From positions 1 through 64,000 of the forward strand of contig CALSLT010000021.1 of assembly GCA_943787265.1 (NCBI GenBank): a DNA stretch of 64,000 bases, in the 5' to 3' direction. Made by a program: the position numbers and the translations under genes. A model generated the notes under the pieces. The model ran no database searches and was not told where the DNA came from. It was given only the letters and a program-made list of their open reading frames with translations. Below are positions 28,250-39,990 of this stretch, in pieces (positions within the stretch are counted from its first letter, which is position 1; each line of letters opens with the position of its first letter). Source of the stretch: an uncultured Planctomycetaceae bacterium (lineage in GTDB: Bacteria; Planctomycetota; Planctomycetia; Planctomycetales; Planctomycetaceae).

Positions 28250-28543
28250 TCAGTCAAACTCGGTGAGGCCATACTTAGAAAGCAATTCGAGCAAATGATT
28301 GTAATGCTCCTCTGCTATTCCGGTGATTTCGAACACGAGGGCGTGGTACCAGAGATTCGGATGCGATGTGTCTAACTTATATGAGTATCTGTATTGATCG
28401 ACGTAATCGCCAGCGTTCCTGACACACAACACTGCATCGTCGATAGCGTCGTCGTAGTTTTCGAGACCGTGGGCGGCGTCAATCACGCGAAATGGAATAC
28501 GGATTGTTTGTATTTTCGTTCCGTATGTATGTTCAAACGGCAT
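28250..28543 (-). CDS. Small protein of unknown function
   Basis: The 97-residue protein reads FEHTYGTKIQTIRIPFRVID, then NYDDAIDDAVLCVRNAGDYV, then HPNLWYHALVFEITGIAEEHYNH. It has an alternating strand/helix pattern, no signal sequence and no known domain. The start ATG at 28543 has no strong ribosome site. Composition is protein-like, so I keep it. About 290 bases without a clear gene lie on either side of it. Confidence 0.6.
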   Translation of the reverse strand: MPFEHTYGTKIQTIRIPFRVIDAAHGLENYDDAIDDAVLCVRNAGDYVDQYRYSYKLDTSHPNLWYHALVFEITGIAEEHYNHLLELLSKYGLTEFD

Positions 28544-28818
28544 GACCTGACTCCATCGTCAATAAATCACGAGTCCATGTTCGCTACACCGAACATCGTG
28601 CGACTAAGTCGGAACTTGATCTGATCCATATAGGTGATTGGCTGCCTTGCCGAATGAGGAACGCGAAGTCCCAGAATATGGGCTGTGCCGGATGGCCGTC
28701 ACGCAGGCGAAAGTTGATCCACCATCCTCTTGCAATCTCATTTGCCTCAGGGGAAGGCCACTGAGCAAGAGGCTTCTTATGCTTCGGTACCTGTGCGCGA
28801 GTGGTCGGGCACTCGGGG

Positions 28819-29238
28819 TTAGCCTGTGTTAGACGCCGCATCCCAATACGCTGTCAACAACCCTGCAATGTCGTCGGGATATGCGTAGAACTCGGAGTCC
28901 AAGTCTTCAAAAGCATCCTCGTTGAAGTCGACAATTGCCTCAAGTTGGTCCTGGCGGGTGTCACGATCTTTGTGCGGTATTGAATCCGGGAATAGTGCGG
29001 CAGCACGCCGAAGTATTGCGGCACAAGCGGACGCACCAATTCGTTCCAGTGCCTCGATCGTGTTGGGCGTTAGATCGCCGGCAGAATTTGAGAAGAACTG
29101 ATCGAATCCGCCGTTGTTGAGTTCGGCCTCAAACCACCAAACGGCGTGGAAAGTTTGTTCGGCAGGAGTCAGGGATGCGAAGCCGCCAGCTTGCTCTTTT
29201 GTGGCGATGGATTCAGAGACATTGTCGAGGTCGGCCAT
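28819..29238 (-). CDS. DMP19 family (DUF4375) protein
   Basis: The 139-residue protein has the DMP19 pattern: TFHAVWWFEAELNNGGFDQFF followed by SNSAGDLTPNTIEALERIGA and a long acidic C-terminal half. DMP19 proteins are small, acidic and partly mimic DNA; the characterised Neisseria protein binds a transcription repressor. Whether this one does so is unknown. The domain spans most of the protein, and no obvious partner is adjacent. Confidence 0.85.
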   Translation of the reverse strand: MADLDNVSESIATKEQAGGFASLTPAEQTFHAVWWFEAELNNGGFDQFFSNSAGDLTPNTIEALERIGASACAAILRRAAALFPDSIPHKDRDTRQDQLEAIVDFNEDAFEDLDSEFYAYPDDIAGLLTAYWDAASNTG

Positions 29239-29380
29239 GTGGTTGCTCGCTAGCGGCTAACAAGATTCTTAACAACAGCCCGGTGGTTCATGGAGGGCAA
29301 CGATCAGGATAGTATTGACGTCGGATCAGCGATGGCAATCGTGGCGGTGCGAGTTCGGGTTTGAGGACGGGCAACAAAAA

Positions 29381-29415
29381 AAACGCCCGGCGAGAACTGG
29401 TCTCGCCGGGCGTTT
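29381..29415 (-). terminator. groEL terminator
   Basis: A perfect 15-bp stem (29381-29395 with 29401-29415, loop ACTGG) is flanked by an A-run at 29376-29383 that gives a U-run on the groEL transcript. It starts 29 bases beyond the groEL stop. Confidence 0.93.
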
Positions 29416-29444
29416 GGTTTTTCAGCAGCAGTTAACTCACGGGC

Positions 29445-31055
29445 TTAGTAGACGTCTTCGTCACCGTGTGAGTGCTTGCCGTCTTTTGGTGCTTCTGCGA
29501 TCAGAGCGTCGCTGGTCAGGAGCAGGGTTGCTACTGAGGCGGCGTTCTGCAGAGCGGTTCGGGTGACCTTGGTCGGGTCGATGATACCCGTCTTGACCAT
29601 GTCGACGAACTTGTCGGTGGCGGCGTTGTAGCCACTGTTTCCGTCCAGTTCGAGAACTTTTTCGCAGATGACTCCGCCGTCTTTGCCGGCGTTGTCAGCG
29701 ATCTGCGAAAGTGGAGCACGACAGGCTCGCAGGATGATGTTGTAGCCAACAGTTTCGTCGTGAGCGAGTTTTCCAGCTTTAACAGCACCGGAAGCTCGCA
29801 GCAGTGCGACTCCGCCACCAGGCAGGATGCCTTCTTCGACGGCAGCACGGGTTGCGTGCAGAGCGTCTTCGACGCGAGCCTTCTTTTCTTTCATTTCAGA
29901 TTCGGTAGCGGCTCCGACGTTAACCTGAGCAACTCCACCGGAAAGCTTGGCGACTCGTTCGTTCAGCTTTTCCTTGTCGTAGTCGCTGGTCGAGTTTTCG
30001 AGTTCGCGACGAATCTGATCGATACGAGCCTTGATGTCGGCTGACTTTCCGCCACCTTCGATGATGGTGGTGTTGTCCTTGTCGACGATGACTTTCTTGG
30101 CAGTACCGAGATCGCTGAGCTGAACGTTGTCCAGCTTGATGCCGAGGTCTTCGAAGATTGCCTGGCCACCGCACATGATGGCGATATCCTGAAGCATGGC
30201 TTTACGACGATCGCCGTAACCAGGAGCTTTGACGGCGGCAATCTTGAACGTGCCACGCAGCTTGTTGATGACCAGCGTTGCCAGAGCTTCGCCTTCGACA
30301 TCTTCAGCAACGATCAGCAGCGGTTTGCCACTCTGAACGACCTTTTCCAGAACTGGAACGAGGTCCTTAATGTTGGAAACCTTCTTTTCGTGGATCAGGA
30401 TGTAGCAGTCTTCGAAGACCGTTTCCATGCTGGTTGAATCTGTCACGAAGTATGGCGACAGGTATCCACGATCGAACTGCAGGCCTTCCTTTTTGTCGTA
30501 GTCGGTGTTGAGGCTCTTGCCTTCTTCGACAGTGATGACACCGTCTTTGCCGACTTCTTCCATAGCCTTGGCCAGGATGCCGCCGATTTCGTCGTCGCCG
30601 TTGGAAGCAACGGTTCCGACCTGAGCGATGGCCTTCTTGTTACGACATTCAGTCGACATGCCGTGCAGGTTTTCGACGATATCGGCGACGGCTTTGTCCA
30701 TGCCTCGCTTCATTTCGATCGGGCTGACACCGGCGACAACAGCCTTGAGGCCTTCGTTGAAGATCGCTTCGGCCATGACGGTGGCGGTGGTTGTTCCGTC
30801 ACCTGCGTTGTCTGAAGTCTTGCTGGCAACTTCTTTGACCAGCTTGGCTCCCATGTCTTCGAACTTGTCGCTGAGTTCGATTTCGCGAGCGACAGTCACG
30901 CCGTCCTTAGTGACGGTCGGTGAGCCAAAGCTCTTTTCGAGGATGACGTTTCGGCCGCGTGGTCCGAGCGTCGTCTTGACGGCACGAGCGAGTTTGCTGA
31001 CGCCGCGCCGCATGGCTTCCTGAGCGTCCTGGTCGAAGGCAATGATCTTTGCCAT
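29445..31055 (-). CDS. groL: Chaperonin GroEL (Hsp60)
   Basis: This 536-residue Hsp60 has all family landmarks: TTLGPRGRNVILEKSFGSPT near residue 30, the ATP-binding GDGTTTATVMAEAI near residue 85, and GGGVALLRASGA near residue 410. It forms the tetradecameric folding chamber capped by GroES. The C-terminus is odd: it lacks the flexible GGM repeats of housekeeping GroELs and ends KHSHGDEDVY. The start at 31055 is preceded by AGGAG. groES lies 111 bases upstream on the same strand, so the pair forms the usual operon, closed by a strong terminator. Confidence 0.98.
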   Translation of the reverse strand: MAKIIAFDQDAQEAMRRGVSKLARAVKTTLGPRGRNVILEKSFGSPTVTKDGVTVAREIELSDKFEDMGAKLVKEVASKTSDNAGDGTTTATVMAEAIFNEGLKAVVAGVSPIEMKRGMDKAVADIVENLHGMSTECRNKKAIAQVGTVASNGDDEIGGILAKAMEEVGKDGVITVEEGKSLNTDYDKKEGLQFDRGYLSPYFVTDSTSMETVFEDCYILIHEKKVSNIKDLVPVLEKVVQSGKPLLIVAEDVEGEALATLVINKLRGTFKIAAVKAPGYGDRRKAMLQDIAIMCGGQAIFEDLGIKLDNVQLSDLGTAKKVIVDKDNTTIIEGGGKSADIKARIDQIRRELENSTSDYDKEKLNERVAKLSGGVAQVNVGAATESEMKEKKARVEDALHATRAAVEEGILPGGGVALLRASGAVKAGKLAHDETVGYNIILRACRAPLSQIADNAGKDGGVICEKVLELDGNSGYNAATDKFVDMVKTGIIDPTKVTRTALQNAASVATLLLTSDALIAEAPKDGKHSHGDEDVY

Positions 31056-31166
31056 GAGTCGAATTCTCCTGTGAGTTGTTTGGGTTTTGAATTGGACGGG
31101 CCTTGAGCAATCGATGCTCGGCCACGAACAATTGAGTTAGCCAGCCGTGGGCCAGCCAGTGGGACA

Positions 31167-31493
31167 CTAGACGGTGGCGAGGATGTCGCTTTCGCGAAGC
31201 AGCAGGAAGTCGTCGTCGCCAACGCTGATTTCTTCACCGGCGTACGAGGTGAACAGAACTTTGTCACCCGCTTTGACCGACAGAGCCAGTTTCGATCCAT
31301 CGCTCTTCACGTGACCATCGCCGACTGCGACGACGGTACCCCGCTGCGGCTTATCCTTGGCCGAGTCAGGAAGCACGATTCCGCCAGCGGTCGTTTCTTC
31401 AGCGGCATCCCGCTGCAGGACAACTCGATCACCGAGTGGAATCAGGTTTGTCTTCGCTGCCTTCTTTGATTTTTTCGCTGTCGCTGTCGCCAT
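31167..31493 (-). CDS. groS: Co-chaperonin GroES with basic N-terminal extension
   Basis: The ATG at 31493 (ribosome site AGGAG) gives 108 residues. The first ~14 (MATATAKKSKKAAK) are a basic extension before the normal GroES core, which starts at LIPLGDRVVLQRD, continues with the mobile-loop TAGGIVLPDSAKDKPQRG and ends EISVGDDDFLLLRESDIL. GroES closes the GroEL ring. The frame is open further upstream, but nothing there resembles GroES. Confidence 0.96.
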   Translation of the reverse strand: MATATAKKSKKAAKTNLIPLGDRVVLQRDAAEETTAGGIVLPDSAKDKPQRGTVVAVGDGHVKSDGSKLALSVKAGDKVLFTSYAGEEISVGDDDFLLLRESDILATV

Positions 31494-31978
31494 TTCACGC
31501 TCCTGTGTCGCTATTTCACAAGTTGTTATATCGATTTGCGTTTGCCTGACAGTCCTTCGCAGGCCGATCCGCAGGATCAGGCTGCCTCTCCGGCAGCCAA
31601 CGTCCGTCATCCGTGTCGGAAAATTACGACATACCGGCAGCCCTGGAATGGGCTGAAATACCAGTAAGCGAACGACGTGCCACTTGAGTTCAGACTTCGC
31701 AAGTGGCATTTGCTGCGGGAGTTACAGCGTTCGGCATGTTCCGAGTGATGCTGCCAGAACTCGAATTTCCGCTTGTCGAGAGGCTGAGTTCTGCCAGGAT
31801 GGCAGGGCATTGCCTTTGGATGAGGCGGCATCTGGTTGCGTCGAGTCGCCAGTAAAATCGTCCGCGATTTTGGAATTCGCGTCGCGAATCCCGTCAGTAG
31901 CCGACACCGTATCAACCGACGGGTAAAGTAGTTAGATGCGCGTCACTGAAGCATTGACCTGAGCAGGAACAGAGCAGA
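31494..31978. promoter_or_regulatory. Divergent control region of groES-groEL and the GT39-like gene
   Basis: These 485 bases hold no gene. There is no CIRCE element (TTAGCACTC-N9-GAGTGCTAA). A perfect 9-bp dyad does occur: TGCCACTTG at 31678-31686 and CAAGTGGCA at 31700-31708, separated by 13 bases, a geometry fit for a dimeric regulator about 185 bases upstream of groES. Its function is an inference. Confidence 0.4.
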
Positions 31979-33766
31979 TTGAGCTCGGAACGTACAAATC
32001 CAGAATCAGCACCCGGACGTCCCACAATACTGGGATCGGTCTCGGGGCCGGGGATCGTGTCGGTGCTGACTCTGGTCGCCGTACTCATCACGCTGGATCC
32101 GGCTGACTATCGACCGAATCTGCCACAGGGGCCGGGCATCACGCTCGACGAGTCTTTCAACGTTCAAATGGGCGTCTACCTGATCGAGAGTTTCAAGGGC
32201 TACGGCCTGGGAATTCTCGATCCCCAGAGTGCCCAGGAAGTGTTCGGGAATCCGGCGTACAACCCGGATCACCCTCCGCTCGGACGTTTGTGGCTGGGAG
32301 TCTTCCACGAGATCTCGCGAGCCGTCGCGCCAGTCCGTAGCGGCGACAATCCATTCATCACGATTCACGCGCGAACCGGATCGGCCGTCGCCTTTGCTTT
32401 GACCGTTTTCCTGGTTGGCGTGTTTGCAGCTCGACGCTGGGGATTGCTAGCGGGTGTGACGTCTTCAATCAGTCTGGCCGTGATGCCTCGACTGTTCGGG
32501 CACGCGCACCTGGCCTCGCTTGAGACTTTCATGGGGCTGACCTGGACGATCGCAATTCTCGGGACGATTCATCTTTGGAATCGCCGTCCGGAGTCGAACT
32601 CCCACGATGATTCCGGTCCAGATTCGAACGTCGAGCCGGAATCGGAACCGCCCGGGGATAAAGCCGCGATCCTGTGCGGTCTTCTCATCGGCCTCGCCCT
32701 GCTCACAAAAATGCAGGCGGTGTTGCTGCCTCCGTTGCTCACAGTGTGGGCATTCTGGCATTGGCGTCTCTCGGCGTTTCGGCCACTCGCCGTCAGTGGA
32801 ATCACGACGGCCGTCGTGTTTGTGGTCGGCTGGCCGTGGCTGTGGCTCGATCTTCCAGGACACCTGACAGAATACTTTGGCCGAACGACTGGCCGAGTTT
32901 CATTGAACGTCTGGTATCTCGGACAGGTTTTTAAAGACGTGGACGCTCCCTGGCATTATCCGTGGGTGATGACGCTCGTCACCGTTCCGGTTGGAATTCT
33001 TCTATTGGCTGCTGCTGGGGTATGGGGAGCAAGACGCCGCATTCTCAATGACCCGACAACAAGTCTGATGATTGGATCCGTCGTCGTGCCCTTAGTTTTG
33101 TTTTCGTTGCCCGGCGTTGCAGTCTACGACGGAGCGAGACTTTTCCTGGTCGCGTTCCCCGGCATTGCTTTGTTGGCTGGTTGCGGACTGTCCCGACTCT
33201 GCGACTGGCTGATGGATCGAAAGCTGCCTCACAAACCGATCCTCGGAATTGTTCTCGCTGGGCAGCTTGCAGGCATCTTCACAACGACGCCGTACTTTCT
33301 TAGCTACTACAATGTGGCCGTTGGTGGCACTCCAGGAGCAGAGCGGCTGGGCTTTGAAGTGAGCTACTGGGGTGACAGTTTTTCGCGAGAGTTATTTGCT
33401 AAACTCGTAGAGACCGTACCAGACAGCTCGATCGTTCAAGTGGCGCCCGTGCTGCATCAGTTTCAGCTGCCAGAACTTGAGCGGCAAGTGCCGATACTGG
33501 CCGAGGGAAGTTCTCCAACTGGTCGACAAGTCTGGCTTGTTGCGGCTTATAAACCGCTGGAACCGTACAGCCGCTTTTCTTCTGCGAAGGCATTGAGACA
33601 AGGGAAGACCCCTTCAAAATACCTCGCAGTTTTCCGCCGTCAAGCCGACGCACCTTCTCCAAGAAAACTCGAAGAGGCCGGCTGGGAACTCGTCACTGCT
33701 GAGACGTGCCAGGGCGTGGTTGTGGCGTCACTCTGGCGCCGGTCGAGTCCCGATGGTTCCGGTTGA
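31979..33766 (+). CDS. GT39/ArnT-like membrane glycosyltransferase
   Basis: The 595-residue protein starts at a TTG with AGGAACAG upstream. It has 10-12 membrane helices with a GT-C plan: the first periplasmic loop carries LDESFNVQMG (catalytic-type acidic residue) and YNPDHPPLGRLW, the pair seen in PMT/ArnT-like enzymes that use polyprenyl-phosphate sugars. A soluble C-terminal ~150 residues follows. Acceptor (protein, lipid or glycan) unknown. Its end overlaps the convergent kinase gene by 39 bases. It is monocistronic and divergent from groES. Confidence 0.82.
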   Translation: MSSERTNPESAPGRPTILGSVSGPGIVSVLTLVAVLITLDPADYRPNLPQGPGITLDESFNVQMGVYLIESFKGYGLGILDPQSAQEVFGNPAYNPDHPPLGRLWLGVFHEISRAVAPVRSGDNPFITIHARTGSAVAFALTVFLVGVFAARRWGLLAGVTSSISLAVMPRLFGHAHLASLETFMGLTWTIAILGTIHLWNRRPESNSHDDSGPDSNVEPESEPPGDKAAILCGLLIGLALLTKMQAVLLPPLLTVWAFWHWRLSAFRPLAVSGITTAVVFVVGWPWLWLDLPGHLTEYFGRTTGRVSLNVWYLGQVFKDVDAPWHYPWVMTLVTVPVGILLLAAAGVWGARRRILNDPTTSLMIGSVVVPLVLFSLPGVAVYDGARLFLVAFPGIALLAGCGLSRLCDWLMDRKLPHKPILGIVLAGQLAGIFTTTPYFLSYYNVAVGGTPGAERLGFEVSYWGDSFSRELFAKLVETVPDSSIVQVAPVLHQFQLPELERQVPILAEGSSPTGRQVWLVAAYKPLEPYSRFSSAKALRQGKTPSKYLAVFRRQADAPSPRKLEEAGWELVTAETCQGVVVASLWRRSSPDGSG

Positions 33767-36739
33767 GATTTCCGTTGGACCTGCAGTATTAGCAGTTGGT
33801 TTTTGCGAGTCGGAAGTCGGCGAGCTGGTTGCCGCATTTGTTTCTGTTTCGGACGAGCTGCTGACAGGCGATGGTTTTTCAACCACCCACGGCAACTCGG
33901 AAAGATCGGCACCAGCGTCGCTGCCGTCGGTCGATCCTTGAATCGCGGGGTTGAGTTCCGTGAGCCCCGGCCCGAGTTGCCAGACGTCTGGAGTCAACGC
34001 GCCGACGACTTGTTCGGTGTCAAACGGACGCTCGGTCAGCCAGTCGATCGGCAGATTTTTTGAACCAACGTTGCCATTGGTTTGCCAGAGAGTCTGCCAG
34101 TCGTCCCAGGAGAGCACATCGTCAGAAGCTTCGAGTGACCAGAAGACAGCGACAGAGTTGAAGAAGTTCCTTTCACCTTTCCAGGTAAACATGCGCCGTG
34201 CGTCTTCAGAGGCAATGTCCACTTCAGAAACTACCAGCGGTGAAGATTCGGTGGATGAAATAATGCTGTTTCTGACCTGGAAATCGACCGTTGGGACGTC
34301 CAAAGAAACTGGCCCGGAGAATCGCAGGAACGCCCCGGAGATACGTGCTGAAAGGTGCTCCATGCTGAAGTTCAGCACGGGTCTGGCCGCGGTCGGCATG
34401 GCCAATGGCCTGATCTGAAGAAAGTCTCCATCGAGCCCAGCGACACAATTGTCGATCGTAAAGCTGGACATGCCTGGCCAGGTGATCGCGGCAAAACTGG
34501 CTTGTCCACGGAAAACGCAGTCAGTCGCTTGTAGTCCCAATTCTTCTCGTTGAATCGCGACTGGCGTGGTCGGCATGTCAGCCGGCATACGGCCAGAGTC
34601 TGACGCAATCTCAACGATTGATGCTGGAGCGTGTGCTGGGTTGACGACGGTAATCGTCACTCGATCCATCGCCAACAGTCCTGCTCGTGACGTTCCAAAA
34701 AGCGAATACCGATCGGCGGATGGCCGGTCCGGCACTGTCATTTGAAGATTTACATTGACGAGTCTCAACGGTCCCGCATTCAGCGTGATCATCCGGGCGG
34801 TCGAGTCTGTCGAGTCGATCTCGGATGGCACGAACTCGATGGTCGGGGTGTGCCCTCTGGCTGCTCGAATGGTGAGATTCTTGCGGGTTACTCGGAACGA
34901 TTTCTCGACGAGCGTATCGGAAAACTGCAACTCGATGGTGCTGCCATCTTCGGCGGCGGCGCATGCTGCTTCGAGTGTTCGGTAGTGGCGATCAAGCGAA
35001 GCATCGCCCGTAAACAGGGCAACCGGTAACTCATCTTCGGTGGCGGGTACAACCTTTGGCTGAGTTACCGATGGGCCAGCCAGCTTTGTGCTCCCGGTTT
35101 CTGACGTCTCAGAGGCTCGCGGCGGGTCGTTCGTTGATGAAGTATCAGCAGTTCCTTCCGCCGTGAGAATCTTTGTCATAGCCGGAATCAGTTCGCCCGG
35201 CGTTGCTGGAATGCCGTCCGGAGGAATGAGTGGTGAAATGGGTGACCTATTGCCCGGTTCGAGCGGTCGCGAAGTCGACGCAATCAAGTCTTTGTCGGGC
35301 TCGATGGCCGCTGGCGGACCAGTCTCCTCGGAAGTCGCCCGTTCGGTGGCCGGTTCGCTCGGACTGGTGAGCGCTACCGTGTCGGTCTCTTTATTGCCCG
35401 AATCGGTACTTGCAATTCCCGTGTCGGTGTTGGCGTCGTCGAGCGATCGGTCAGCAGCTGTCTGTTGCTGCGGCGGAATTCCTGCCATCCGCAGACCAAT
35501 CTCGGGGAACTGGTGAAGAACACCGACCACGCTTAACAGCACGGCAACTGTCGCAAGCCATCCTGCATTGCCGGCAAGCCAGCTTGTCGTGGCGGATTTC
35601 GAAGCCACCCAGACCAGACCTTCCGGGTTCACCCCGCGCAGTCCGAGATGCCCGGCGGCGTGGGTGAGGTCTCGAATCAGCTGATCAGCGTTCTGATGGC
35701 GGTTATTCCGATCGCTGTTCATCATTCTTCGCACGATTGCCGAAACGAAGTCGGGAATGCGCCGGTTGATGGCAGCAGGGTCGGGGGCTTCTTTTCCCTG
35801 GTGATCGAGCAGCTTCTGCAGCACGGTGCCTTCGGGATAGGGCGGCTGCCCAGTCAGCATGTGATAAAGAGTGCAACCCAGCGAGTAGATATCCGACCGA
35901 ACGTCGACCGAACGAGGATCCTTTGCTTGCTCGGGGGAGATGTAGTCGAACGTGCCGAGTGTCGTTCCCGGCAATGTCAGATCTGCCTGCGACTCGGTCG
36001 TGTCATTTCGTGCGAGCCCAAGGTCAACCAGTTTCGCGCGACCGCTCGGGGTGATGATGATGTTGGAAGGCTTGATGTCGCGATGCACGACGCCCATCGC
36101 CGATGTGTGCTTCAGAGCGGCCGCGATTTGTAGGGCGTAGTTAATTGTGTCAGTGACTGAGATTCGGTGTTGTCGCCGGATCATTTCGCGAATCGTCGAG
36201 CCGGTGACATATTCGAACGCGATGAAATGCAGGCCGCGTTCTTCGCCGATGTAATGAACGCGGGCGACGTTTTCGTGATCGAGCCTCGCGGCGGCCCGAG
36301 CTTCATTCTGAAACCGCTTAACTGACCCATCGTCGTACGCTTGCGACGGAGCAAGGAGTTTTAGGGCGACCATTCGTTGTAGACGCGTGTCGACAGCTCG
36401 GAAGACGGCTCCCATGCCCCCCATGCCGATTCGTTCTTCCACTCGGAAATGGTCCAGCTCGATGCCAGTCGGGCTGTGCGTTCCGATGCTCGATCCGGAA
36501 TCCTGCACCGATGGAAACAGGCGGTTGACCAATTCGTGTGACGGCGAGTCGCCCGTTGGCGACACCAGCATCGCTTGAGGACCGGTTTTGTTGATGACCG
36601 TTTCTGACCCCGAGAGCCGAGGCAGGCGCGCATCGCTGTCGACAGCCGACAATGGCGGCAGTGGTCGGGATTCCCGATCCGAATCCGGAGCAGCCAGGCC
36701 GCTTCCGGAAACCATCGATGATTGTTCGCTGGCAGACAT
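33728..36739 (-). CDS. Transmembrane Ser/Thr protein kinase with beta-helix-like extracellular part
   Basis: I take the ATG at 36739 (MSASEQSSMVSG); a GTG at 36805 is possible. The Hanks-type kinase domain spans about residues 95-360: ERIGMGGMGAVFRAVD, the Lys in VALKLL, HRDIKPSNIII, DLGLAR and FDYISPEQA. A single membrane helix (WLATVAVLLSVVGVL) near residue 390 is followed by ~170 residues of Ser/Thr/Pro-rich linker. The last ~400 residues look like a right-handed beta-helix (EAACAAAEDGSTIELQFSD, RKNLTIRAARG, PLRLVNVNLQM). A cytoplasmic kinase with an external sensor or adhesin-like domain is the likely plan. The 3' end overlaps the convergent GT39-like gene. Confidence 0.92.
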   Translation of the reverse strand: MSASEQSSMVSGSGLAAPDSDRESRPLPPLSAVDSDARLPRLSGSETVINKTGPQAMLVSPTGDSPSHELVNRLFPSVQDSGSSIGTHSPTGIELDHFRVEERIGMGGMGAVFRAVDTRLQRMVALKLLAPSQAYDDGSVKRFQNEARAAARLDHENVARVHYIGEERGLHFIAFEYVTGSTIREMIRRQHRISVTDTINYALQIAAALKHTSAMGVVHRDIKPSNIIITPSGRAKLVDLGLARNDTTESQADLTLPGTTLGTFDYISPEQAKDPRSVDVRSDIYSLGCTLYHMLTGQPPYPEGTVLQKLLDHQGKEAPDPAAINRRIPDFVSAIVRRMMNSDRNNRHQNADQLIRDLTHAAGHLGLRGVNPEGLVWVASKSATTSWLAGNAGWLATVAVLLSVVGVLHQFPEIGLRMAGIPPQQQTAADRSLDDANTDTGIASTDSGNKETDTVALTSPSEPATERATSEETGPPAAIEPDKDLIASTSRPLEPGNRSPISPLIPPDGIPATPGELIPAMTKILTAEGTADTSSTNDPPRASETSETGSTKLAGPSVTQPKVVPATEDELPVALFTGDASLDRHYRTLEAACAAAEDGSTIELQFSDTLVEKSFRVTRKNLTIRAARGHTPTIEFVPSEIDSTDSTARMITLNAGPLRLVNVNLQMTVPDRPSADRYSLFGTSRAGLLAMDRVTITVVNPAHAPASIVEIASDSGRMPADMPTTPVAIQREELGLQATDCVFRGQASFAAITWPGMSSFTIDNCVAGLDGDFLQIRPLAMPTAARPVLNFSMEHLSARISGAFLRFSGPVSLDVPTVDFQVRNSIISSTESSPLVVSEVDIASEDARRMFTWKGERNFFNSVAVFWSLEASDDVLSWDDWQTLWQTNGNVGSKNLPIDWLTERPFDTEQVVGALTPDVWQLGPGLTELNPAIQGSTDGSDAGADLSELPWVVEKPSPVSSSSETETNAATSSPTSDSQKPTANTAGPTEISTGTIGTRPAPE

Positions 36740-36937
36740 CAGGACCGCCAAAATTTCGCGAATGCGAAGAGTGAAGTGATTTGCTGAAGCTGCTTGATTA
36801 ACCACAGCTTGCTGCGAAAGGTTCGAGATGAATCTCGTGTCGAGGTGTGTTTACGAAAAGTTGATTTGATTTGTTAACGATTTTCGTGTTCGTCGTTGAT
36901 TGTATTTGCCACTTTGCGATTGTCAGTCGCCAGCAGG

Positions 36938-37240
36938 TCAGTCGTCATCCGAATCGCCGCCGATTGATTCGTCAATTGTTTCCAGGTACTTCCGCGTCTT
37001 CAGGAAAAGCTGTTCTGCGAATTCCTGACTTTCCAGAAGCGTGGCGACCTGACTTCGAACGGTCACGTCCTGCACGCCAGCTCCGGAAGTGTTAAATGGA
37101 GAGTCTGGCTTGACGAGTTCGTGAACTTCGTGCGTCCGTGGGACAAGGTTTTGCTCGAGATGTTCGATGAGTTCGTGCGTGAGCCTTTCGGCTTCCTTGC
37201 AAACGCTGTGCAGCGGAACGTTCTTCAATGATTCGCTCAT
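36938..37240 (-). CDS. Small acidic helical protein, unknown
   Basis: The ATG at 37240, with AGAGGA upstream, gives 100 residues that are almost wholly helical and acidic: VCKEAERLTHELIEHLEQNL, then VATLLESQEFAEQLFLKTRK and a terminal GGDSDDD. No signal sequence or known domain. It sits upstream of the kinase on the same strand (gap about 200 bases), but no functional link is evident. Confidence 0.7.
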   Translation of the reverse strand: MSESLKNVPLHSVCKEAERLTHELIEHLEQNLVPRTHEVHELVKPDSPFNTSGAGVQDVTVRSQVATLLESQEFAEQLFLKTRKYLETIDESIGGDSDDD

Positions 37241-37685
37241 AGATTCCTCTGTCCTGATTCTGCAGAACGTCGACACCCATCTAAGTCGCTATTAGATCGC
37301 TCTTTACAGCGAATCGTCAAGCGCGGTTTTGCGGAATGACGCAACACTGTCAGGATTGACCGCTTCGTCGCGACATTCGTTCGTGATTGTGACCTGTCTA
37401 GCTAGCGCAATCGTCACTTCATGAGTCGAGTCTCGCACGTCACTACAGTTTCAGACTGACGCCTCCCTGACCTCTTCCTGCGAGGACAGTCTTGACCGTT
37501 GGCACGTTTGTGCGGCAAGTGTCGCTGACGTTGCGGTTTCTGGTCAGCCAGGACGTGACGGCCGATACCTCATAAAGACCGGAGTTCTGATTGCAGACGA
37601 TTCCGGATCGAATCATTCTGATCAGACACCTTGCCGTCCGGGTCGGGACAAGTCGCGAAACGCCACGCGACCAGGGAGAATGACG
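37241..37685. other. Gene-free divergent interval before the hybrid kinase
   Basis: This 445-base stretch separates divergent genes and contains no credible reading frame, RNA gene or strong hairpin. It ends in AGGGAGA, the ribosome site of the histidine kinase. Confidence 0.45.
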
Positions 37686-39779
<2,094 letters not shown>

Positions 39780-39990
39780 ATCCCTCCATGCCGGTGTCGC
39801 AAGCGGCGAGCCGATAAAGAGTGTTCACCTCACTCTGCTGTTTTTCAGATCGCATTCGATTCTTCGATGCTCGAGTGACCTAGGTTCAGAAGGTTGCTTT
39901 ACGCCGAATTATCCTGGTAAGCCAGAGATTGCTTCATCGGCGAAAGCAATACTGACGTGTCACAGGTCGGTGGAACTATCGGAAGAACTC

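Noticed and set aside
28584..28841. 85-codon minus-strand frame between small genes
   Set aside because: Overlaps the DMP19 gene end and lacks protein-like pattern; probably non-coding.
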